From NCBI GenBank assembly GCA_003427395.1, contig BFEA01000177.1, forward strand, positions 1,443,397 to 1,465,896: a DNA stretch of 22,500 nucleotides, read 5' to 3'. Shown here one piece after another: positions 16,165 through 22,500 of this stretch (position 1 is its first letter; each line of letters begins with the position of its first letter). A model generated the notes under the pieces. That model worked only from the letters and a program-made list of their open reading frames with translations, was not told the DNA's origin and made no database searches. The stretch comes from Chara braunii (Eukaryota; Streptophyta; Charophyceae; Charales; Characeae). Both the position numbers and the translations under genes were made by a program.

Positions 16165-16890
16165 AACCCTCGTTTTTATAGCCTTTACCGGCGTCGAGGC
16201 CCCACGCCAATCTACTCTGTATCATTCCTACTTTAACAGATGTCCCGAAGGACTTAGCCGCGGTGGTACCCCCACCTGTGGTTTCTTTTAAGATGTGAAC
16301 TGCCAGTCGCGGTACCGCATCCCGAACGAAAACGGGACCGCAAATATCAATAGAAGAAATAAGCAATATAGAAAAAGCAAAGATAAAATAAATCATCATA
16401 AATAGAAATCCCTAAGCAGGGTGCGGGGACTACTAAGCCCCGCCGTTCCAGTGGACCGGGCCTGTCGCCGCGTTTGTCAACAAAAACCAAAGGGGGATAG
16501 CCCCGTCGGGCCCTCAACCCCTCGGTTCTCTCCATAGTGCTCCGCCGCTGCTGCGCCGACACTCGCTGGCCTCGATCCCCAAACCTTCATAATAGCAGTC
16601 CAATACCGTAACCTATAGGGCTAAGCCCAAGCCTGAGACTGGGTCCCGCAGAATACCATATAGGCAGTGCGGCGCGACGCTTTGGGCCAACAAAATGGCT
16701 GCGCGGCTCCCATTTGCCCGCGCCGGCTTGCTTATATAAGTACCAATCAAAAAAAAATATCCTTAATTCCTGCTTAATCAAAAATAAATAAATAATAANA
16801 ATAAGCAAAACGACCGAGGTCCGGATCGGCCTTACGATCAACAACAGAAAAGAATCACGAGCGCCTTAAACCTGCACGCCCACGCACTCG
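16165..16890. other. Interval without recognised genes
   Basis: Mixed sequence with an A-rich stretch at about 16,340-16,400 and another at about 16,748-16,810 (one N at 16,799). TTATATAAG near 16,732 resembles a TATA box, but no transcript is evident beyond it. Confidence 0.4.
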
Positions 16891-16931
16891 CTATTGTGGT
16901 CAACCACCCTGTCAACGCAATTACAGACGCA

Positions 16932-16948
16932 ACCGCGCTCAGCGCGGT
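16932..16948. repeat. 8-bp palindrome with one-base centre
   Basis: ACCGCGCT, C, AGCGCGGT. A short perfect dyad about 45 bases upstream of the right copy of the TACCCTT hairpin repeat. Confidence 0.6.
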
Positions 16949-16978
16949 ATACTTCAACTTTAAACCAAAACTGTTTTC

Positions 16979-17030
16979 TGTCACTTGCAAAAAAAAACAG
17001 GGCGGATACCCTTGTAAGGGTATTCGCGCC
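16979..17030. repeat. TACCCTT/AAGGGTA hairpin repeat, right copy (inverted)
   Basis: GCGGATACCCTT (17,002-17,013), GT, AAGGGTATTCGC (17,016-17,027): eleven pairs plus one wobble, preceded by TGTCACTTGC and an A-run. In reverse complement it matches the left copy at 5,235-5,280, including the GCAAGT(C/G)ACA tail. Stem-flank bases differ between copies but mostly remain paired within each. Confidence 0.75.
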
Positions 17031-17523
17031 GACAGCGTGTCCGCCATCGTATGCGCTTTCCCCTCGTCAAAGAGTTGCGCCAACCCTTCAAGGTACAGTG
17101 GTGTTCTGCCTGCCCACGTGTCAGCCGTCGTCTACAACTGCTGGGGTTGGCATTGCGGCATATGCTTGCCAGCGCATGACATCCGCCGCGTCGTGCCACG
17201 TGTCGCAAGTGGTGGGAACGGCTGTCGATGACATTGGGCACATGGTTTCTGTGTTTCCTTTTCTTCTCACTCGTTCGTTACTCGCGATCGACCAGACGAC
17301 TTGTAACTCCATTGCGTTCCTGTTTCGCGACATTCCTATTTTGCGGCAACTACACAAATTTTACAAAATGATTTAAACAGGGTTGTTGCTTATTCCACTT
17401 GTTGCCATACTGAACATTGTGAAACACTCCCACGTGAATGAGTCAAACACGAATTCACTTTTTTGAAAATTGGACAAAAACTCATTGCTTCGCACCTTTC
17501 TTTTTCTCATCAATCAAATTGAA

Positions 17524-17595
17524 GGCTAGGTAACATAAAGGTGATGTATTGGACTGCAAATCCACGACTGATGGTTCGAATCCGTCGCGGGGCCA
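17524..17595 (+). tRNA. Mitochondrial-type tRNA-Cys (GCA), probable pseudogene
   Basis: GGCTAGGTAACATAAAGGTG, then ATGTATTGGACTGCAAATCC, follows the plant mitochondrial trnC pattern as I know it. The anticodon loop CTGCAAA has GCA at 17,556-17,558, closed by TGGA/TCCA. The T arm is GATGG, TTCGAAT, CCGTC. The 3' acceptor side CGGGGCC pairs poorly with GGCTAGG, so the cloverleaf is damaged. The setting, inside a tandem repeat in otherwise nuclear-looking DNA, suggests a mitochondrial insertion later amplified. Confidence 0.7.
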
Positions 17596-18095
17596 ACTGC
17601 GCGAGTAGGAAAGACAGTCGTCGCGCTGGGGTTGGCATCGCGGCACATGCATGCCGGCGCGTGACAACCGCCGCATTGTGCCACGTGTCGCAAGTGGTGG
17701 GAACGGCTGTCGATGACATTGGGGCACATGGTTTCTGTGTTTCCTTTTCTTCTCACTCGTTTGTTCCTCGCGATCGACCCCGTGGTTCCTGCTGGGGTTG
17801 GCACTAGGGCACATGGTTTCTGTGTTTCCTTTTCTTCTCACTCGTTCGTTCCTCGCGATCGACCAGACGACTTGTCACTCCATTGCGCTCCTGTGTTGCG
17901 GCATTCCTGTTTTGCCGCAACTACACGAATTTTACAAAATGATTTAAACAGGGTTGTTGCTTGTTCCACTTGTTGCCATACTGAACATTGTGAAACACTC
18001 CCACGTGGATGAGTGAAACACGAATTCGTTTTTTTGAAAATAGAAAAAAAAAACCATTGCTTCGCACCTTTCTTTTTCTCATCAATCAAATCAAA

Positions 18096-18167
18096 GGTTA
18101 GGTAACATAAAGGTGATGTATTGGACTGGAAATCCACGACTGATGGTTCGAATCTGTGGCGGGGCCA
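18096..18167 (+). tRNA. Second tRNA-Cys-like copy with altered anticodon (GGA), pseudogene
   Basis: Same sequence as the copy at 17,524 except for a few changes: GGTTAGG at the 5' end, anticodon-loop CTGGAAA (GGA at 18,128-18,130, which would read Ser codons), and CTGTGG in place of CCGTCG in the T arm, weakening that stem. The damage to both acceptor and T stems argues for a non-functional copy. Confidence 0.65.
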
Positions 18168-18382
18168 ACTGCGCGAGCAGTAGAGACAGTTGTTGTCGTG
18201 GGTGTGGTGGACGATAAGCGGGTTCCACATGGGCTGCGCTCGACCAAGGTCGGTGTTAAGCATCGCACGGTAGCCCACGTGCGAAGGGTGCCGATCATCC
18301 ACGTGGCGTGAAGTGGCTGTCTCTTGCACTGACGTTGGTGGGCGCGTGAAAGGGATGGTGTTCATCAACGGGAGGAGGTCGT

Positions 18383-18742
18383 CATGCCGTGTTCAGGTTC
18401 TCGCCACAAAACTTGTGCCGCTCTCCCCGAAGAGACTGCGGCGTCAATCCCCGGAGAGCTGGTGTCGTTTCCATCCCGCGCACACGGCGTGCACGTGATC
18501 CATCCGAGAGCCCACGGATGTTGAGCGCGGGCTCCTGATGCTGGTCCTGAGCGACTCGCTACCGCATTGCGTACGAACAACGCCAAAACTGTGCGCGCGA
18601 CATCCGTGGGCTCCCGGACGAAGAATGCAGACGCTGTGTGCGCGACGAAGAACGACACCACGGCTCTCTGCAATGATGATGTCGTTTCTTCGGCATGAGC
18701 ACCGCTTGTTTCGTGGCGAGAACCTCAACACGAAACGATGGC
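18383..18742. repeat. Imperfect long inverted repeat
   Basis: Left arm about 18,383-18,521, right arm about 18,600-18,742. GAGCCCACGGATGT (18,508-18,521) is matched exactly in reverse complement at 18,600-18,613. AGGTTCTCGCCAC near 18,394 matches GTGGCGAGAACCT near 18,713. Arms of about 140 bases flank a ~78-base spacer. Open frames here read similarly on both strands for that reason and are not independent genes. Confidence 0.75.
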
Positions 18743-18885
18743 CTCGTTAAATAACGAACAACGCGGCCGCCTCCTCCGGGAAACTTCTCTCTGCTGCCGG
18801 AAAGTGTCATTGCGTTGCCGTCGCGTGGCCGTGGGGAGAGGACGCGCCCATGACAGCACACCGCATGATTGTTGTAGTTCGCCGG

Positions 18886-18954
18886 TATCCGAACTTCCCT
18901 TTTCGCTAGATAATTACAGGCGAATCGTCGTGTTATCCGAACTTCCCTTTTCGC
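18886..18954. repeat. 21-base direct repeat
   Basis: TATCCGAACTTCCCTTTTCG plus C occurs at 18,886-18,906 and again at 18,934-18,954, 48 bases apart. Confidence 0.85.
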
Positions 18955-19145
18955 CACGTGATCACACGCTCAGACGAAAATTAGTGACGATTTATAGGGG
19001 TCTTTTAGGGGTCCTGGCTACATGGATTTTTCTGGGTCCCACACGACTGCCCTTCGCTTGGTGTTGCCGCAAAAAAACAGTCCAATCGCAGGGCCCGCAT
19101 CAAAAACAAAACGTGTCTTACTCTCGATCGACACGCACCTATCGT

Positions 19146-19445
19146 TGTCAAGTTCAGATCCGGGCGGACTTCGCGGTTGGCACCTGTGAAGCCGCGGGCA
19201 AGTTCGGATCTTGGTGAATTTCGTTGAACCCCATGTTCTTGACTGTAAAACCTACCATCGCCCAAGTGTGAGCTCGCCTTGTTTGTGGGAGTAATTGGGG
19301 TTCGTAGGGGTTGTTTGAGGGTACTTAACAAAGGCAATTATCAAGGCGAGCACTTTTGCGCACCCAAAGGTCTCTGGTGACCAAAACACATGCGAAAGTC
19401 CACGCCGTTGAAAAGAGCGGTTAAATTTACGTCGAACCAGTGCCG
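19146..19445 (-). repeat. Inverted and partial X-module copies at the array edge
   Basis: At about 19,146-19,215 the X anchor (CAAGTTCAGATCCGGGCGGA and CAAGTTCGGATCT) occurs in plus orientation. From about 19,340 to 19,440 the body of X (AGCACTTTTGCGCACCCAAA, CATGCGAAAGTCCA) occurs on the minus strand, opposite to the copies from 20.04 kb onward. It marks a rearranged edge of the tandem array. Confidence 0.7.
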
Positions 19446-19532
19446 TACCACCGGTCACTATTCATGGAGTCTGTGGACGGAGACCGGTCATGGAGTTCAC
19501 CCCGTTCACAACACAGGAGTTCACGGAGAGCA

Positions 19533-19880
19533 GTTTGTTTTTGTTTTTGTTTTTTTTTGGCTGGGGGGGTATGTTTTTTTTTAATAGGAGGGTGGGGGAC
19601 ATCGGAGGCCCGAAGGGTAAATCCCTATAATTTTTTCAAAAAAAAAAATTCACAATTTTTTTTTTTTTTTTTTTTTTAATTAAAAAGGAAAAAAAAAATT
19701 CAACCAGCCAAAATAAGCATTTTCGTTTGCTATTTTGTAGGTCATTCCGATTTTTTTTTTTTTTCAATGTCATCACGCTGTGGGGCTTGGGGCGAATGTA
19801 CCTGAGGGAGCCCAAAAAAAAAAAAAAAAACACCACTCTTTAGTGGTCGGCACTTTCACAGTGAAAGGCCATTAAAAAAA
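19533..19880. repeat. Poly-T / poly-A low-complexity tracts
   Basis: Long runs of T and A (up to about 24 bases) with short unique stretches between. Two small hairpins lie near 19,831-19,870: ACCACT/AGTGGT and CTTTCAC-A-GTGAAAG. No gene. Confidence 0.8.
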
Positions 19881-19893
19881 AACACCAAATGAA

Positions 19894-19920
19894 CAGCCGG
19901 TCACGTTCATGTGACCGGTT
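19894..19920. repeat. CCGGTCAC/GTGACCGG hairpin
   Basis: A perfect 8-bp inverted repeat with a GTTCAT loop, followed by further GGTCACGG repeats. ACCGGTCA words also occur at about 19,448 and 19,482 on the other side of the poly-A/T region. Confidence 0.65.
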
Positions 19921-20205
19921 TCGGTCACGGTCACGGGTACGGCACTGCGTCCAACAGCACGACCTCTGCAACCGCGCTCGAAACGGCTCCACCATCGTGT
20001 TTGCCGCTGACCAGCCCATCCAATATGCAAGTTGCAGCGCAGAAACCGGTTCCTCGCTACTCCGGCAATTGCCAAGTTTGGATTCCGGCGGACTTAGAGG
20101 TTCGACGTGAATCTAAGCGCCCTTTTCAACGGCCTGGACTTTCGCATGTGTTTTGGTCTCCAGAAACCTTTGGGTGCACAAAAGTGCTCGCCTTGAGAAC
20201 TGCCT

Positions 20206-20213
20206 TATAGGGG
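20206..20213 (+). promoter_or_regulatory. Recurrent TATAGGGG motif
   Basis: Exact TATAGGGG occurs five times in the last 3.6 kb: 18,993, 20,206, 20,548, 20,906 and 22,229. Each is followed about 5-7 bases later by GGGG or AGGGG. Plant RNA polymerase I promoters and spacer promoters share a TATA(N)AGGGG-like core, so these could be rDNA-spacer-type initiation sites. This is an inference from motif shape only. Confidence 0.3.
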
Positions 20214-20905
20214 TTTGACGGGGTTGCCGACGGTGGTGTCGTCATCGACATGCGTGCAATCTGGTCGCTGACACTCCCGTGTCTCGGCGTGCTTTGCGGT
20301 TCGCGCTATCATATGTCGACGTTGGCAGCGAGCGAATCGGACCTCGCCTTGTCGACTGGACGAGTCGTGGTTTGCTGGGGTTGCAGAGGGGTCCACCAGC
20401 CATGGTCATATTTTTCTTTTCCGCGCCGCAAAGAACTTGGGGTCCCACTCACTGTGCTGCTGATAACTGTCAATATCATCACGGATCAAAACATTTGTGA
20501 CTGAATCACCGCACGAACTCGCTTTGTCGATGGGGAGAATCAGTGTTTATAGGGGTCTATTGGGGCCCGCGCTGCGCCGATTTCTAACGTGGTGCACCTA
20601 CGACTATCCTTTCTTCTGTGCGTGCTCTCGTCCAACAGACATTTGTGAGCAGCAGCAAGGCCTCCCTAACCGTGCACCCACACATAGCGTTCCTTCTGTG
20701 CACTTCCTTACCCACCCTTCCAATATCCGACGTGCCGCGCAGAAACCAGTTCCTCGCCACTCCAGCAACCACCAAGTTCGGATCCCGGCGGACTTTGAGG
20801 TTCCGCATAAATTTAACCGCCCTTTTCAACGGCCTGGACTATCACATGTGTTCTGGTTATCAAACGCCTTTGGGTGCGCAAAAGTGCTCGCTTTTAGAAT
20901 TGCCT

Positions 20906-20940
20906 TATAGGGGTTTGTGGGGGTTTGTGGGGGTTGCTGG
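20906..20940 (+). repeat. G-run tract with G-quadruplex potential
   Basis: Runs GGGG, GGGGG, GGGGG then GG, separated by TTTGT and TTGCT, start at the TATAGGGG of the second X module. A GGGTTTGTGG 10-mer is repeated in tandem. Confidence 0.6.
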
Positions 20941-22135
20941 CGGTGTCAGTGGCCGGCTGCGTTTTCCTTCTGTGGTCGGTCTTCCTTGCCCTCCAAGCGG
21001 TGTCATCATCGCGATGCGTGCAATCTGGTCACTAACATGCCTGTCTCTCGACGTGCTTCGCGGTTCGCGCTGTCGTATGTCGACGTTGGCAGCGTGCGAA
21101 TCGGAGCTCGTCTTGTCGATTAGACGAATCGGGGTTTGTTGGGGTTGCAGGGGGGTCCACCAGCGATGGTCCTAGTTTTATTTTCCACGCCGCAAAGAAC
21201 TTGGAGTCCCACTCGCTCTTCAGATCGACGCTTCGAAACTGTGGGGTTTTAAGGCGTTTCAGACATCGACAGCGGCCACTTGCAGTTTGGGTGTGATGTG
21301 GATTTTGGTTGCACAGCCCTCAGCGCAAGGCATCGCAGGACTGTGGGCACTTGCAGTTTGGTTCCATTGCCCGCTTTAGCAGGGACAACGACAAAAGTGT
21401 TCGTGCGACCATTGGAACCCCTGGTGTGGTGAACATGACGCACACCTCGAAGTTCGTCGCGACCCGAACCTCGCAGCGGCCGAATTCCCGCGCTGATTCA
21501 GACAAATTTCATGCCACAGAAATCCGTCGTGCCGGCACAGATAATTGGGGTTTGTGAGGGTCGGTTGCGGGCGGCAATGAGCCGTTCCGAGATGAGGTGC
21601 GTCCGCGCATAGCCTGCCTTTTGTGCAACCGCTAACCACCCATTCCAATAGCTGCAGCCGCGCGAAAACCTGTTACTCGATGCACTGTCGCCGCCGAAAT
21701 TCGGATCCCGACGGACTTTGAGGATCCGCGCAAATCTAACCGTCCTTTGCATATGAGGCCTGAACCTTCGCATGTGAGTTCATTGCAAGAGGGCTGGGAG
21801 TGCGCAAAATTGCTCGCCTTGTGAAATGCTATTGTGGGGATTTATGGGGGTTGCCGTCGGTGACAGTGGCCGGATCCGTTCTCGGTCTGCCGTCGATCTT
21901 CGTTGCCCTCCAAGGGGTTTAACCGTCGCGATGTGTGGAGTCTTGTCGCTGACATGATCGTGTTTCGGTGTGCTTTCCAGGTTCGCGCTGTCACACGTCG
22001 ACGTCGCCAACACGCGAATCGGGGGTCGCCTTGTTGACTGGACGAATCGGGGTTTGTGGGGGTTGCAGGGGGGGTCTTTCATCCATTTCTACATTTTTTT
22101 TGTCCGCACCGCGGAGATGAACGAGATCCACTTGT

Positions 22136-22202
22136 AGCTGTGACTGGAACACCGCACGAGCTCTTCTACTGATAGCTGTGACTGGAACACCGCACGAGCT
22201 CG
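22136..22202. repeat. Perfect 29-base direct repeat
   Basis: TAGCTGTGACTGGAACACCG and its continuation CACGAGCTC occur at 22,136-22,164 and 22,174-22,202, a 38-base period, just upstream of the second Z module. A related ACTGAATCACCGCACGAACT lies upstream of the first Z module near 20,501. Confidence 0.9.
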
Positions 22203-22500
22203 CTTTGACGCAGGGGAGAATTGGTGTTTATAGGGGTCGATTTGGGGTCGCGCTGCACCGATTTGTAAGGTGGTGCATCCACCGCTACCCTTTCTTCTGT
22301 GCGTGCTCTCGTCCAACGGACACTTGAGAGCAGCAGAGCCTTCCTTCTGTGCGCCCACACATAGCGTTCTTTGTGTGCAGCCTCTGACCCTCCCTTCCAA
22401 AGGCACCGGCCGGGCAAAAACCAGTTCCTTGCTACTCCGGCACCCGCCAAGTTCGGATCCCGGCGGACTTTGAGGCTCCGCATAAATCTGATCATCAATT

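Larger units (their letters stand above)
17142..18200 (+). repeat. Tandem repeat of ~570-base units, middle unit truncated
   Basis: Unit 1 (about 17,142-17,628), a shortened unit 2 (about 17,629-17,789) and unit 3 (about 17,790-18,200). All share the GGGGTTGGCA start and GCACATGGTTTCTGTGTTTC. Units 1 and 3 share everything onward, including ACAAAATGATTTAAACAGGG, CGCACCTTTCTTTTTCTCAT and the tRNA-like segment. The tRNA-like copies are 572 bases apart. Confidence 0.9.
20040..22500 (+). repeat. Modular tandem array (X-Y-Z units of ~0.7-0.9 kb)
   Basis: Module X (anchor AAGTTCGGATCCCGGCGGAC, then CTTTTCAACGGCCTGGACT and AAAGTGCTCGC) at about 20,040-20,215, 20,740-20,925, 21,650-21,860 and 22,400-end. 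Module Y (CAATCTGGTC, GGTTCGCGCT, GTCGACGTTGGCAGCG, GGGGTTGCAG) at about 20,245-20,410, 21,010-21,175 and 21,925-22,080. Module Z (GTGTTTATAGGGGTC, then CTGTGCGTGCTCTCGTCCAA) at about 20,527-20,740 and 22,205-22,400. In the middle period Z is replaced by other sequence (21,200-21,650). No open frame is kept between copies, so I regard it as non-coding. The array runs off the window end. Confidence 0.85.

Noticed and set aside
15507-16236. Long plus-strand frames rich in Pro, Ser, Arg and Ala
   Set aside because: Low-complexity composition, no domain, and the frame continues into rRNA-derived sequence.
16233-16250. TTTAACAGATGT, similar to a 3'-half 25S box
   Set aside because: Short, with poor flanks, and out of order relative to the adjacent 25S relic.

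Overview
The window looks like nuclear DNA of a streptophyte green alga, most likely a charophyte of the Chara type. This is an inference from four things: a Myb/SANT-like (trihelix) DNA-binding protein, a chromodomain-bearing Ty3 retrotransposon remnant, pieces of eukaryotic 18S and 25S rRNA, and degenerate copies of a plant-type mitochondrial tRNA-Cys. Isolated N bases indicate a draft assembly. Protein-coding content is low: I support one gene segment and one broken retrotransposon fragment. Most of the remaining sequence is repeats and fold-back structures.

Layout. 0.2-0.8 kb: AT-rich element with inverted GC-rich ends. 0.84-1.82 kb (minus): trihelix-like protein, probably the last exon. 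2.2-2.5 kb: short tandem repeats. 3.2-4.1 kb (minus): 5'-truncated, frameshifted Ty3 pol end (integrase C-terminus plus chromodomain). 4.4-4.8 kb: (TG)38 and a ~210-base near-palindrome. 5.2-17.0 kb: a composite block whose two flanks are related to each other in opposite orientation. Each flank has a TACCCTT/AAGGGTA hairpin (5,235 and 17,002), then divergent rRNA fragments (5.6-6.25 and 15.9-16.15 kb), then a related GC-rich segment (6.8-8.45 kb minus; 14.5-15.9 kb plus). Between the flanks lie two diverged copies of a structured module (8.86-9.49 and 10.35-11.46 kb) and two arrays of hairpins (period ~123 bases at 10.8-11.46 kb; eight hairpins at 11.75-12.44 kb). 17.1-18.2 kb: tandem repeat with two tRNA-Cys-like pseudogenes. 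18.4-18.74 kb: inverted repeat. 19.1-22.5 kb: X/Y/Z modular tandem array with recurrent TATAGGGG motifs.

The best candidate for something undescribed is the hairpin system at 8.98-12.44 kb. In both arrays the loop or core is conserved, while the stem sequences change between copies in ways that keep base pairing. In the doubled module the stems are conserved and the loops differ. This is the pattern expected of selection on RNA (or single-stranded DNA) structure rather than on protein. No protein-coding gene is convincing in the 5.2-17.0 kb block, so its mobility, transcription and function are open questions. All similarity calls come from reading and memory of families; no database search was run.
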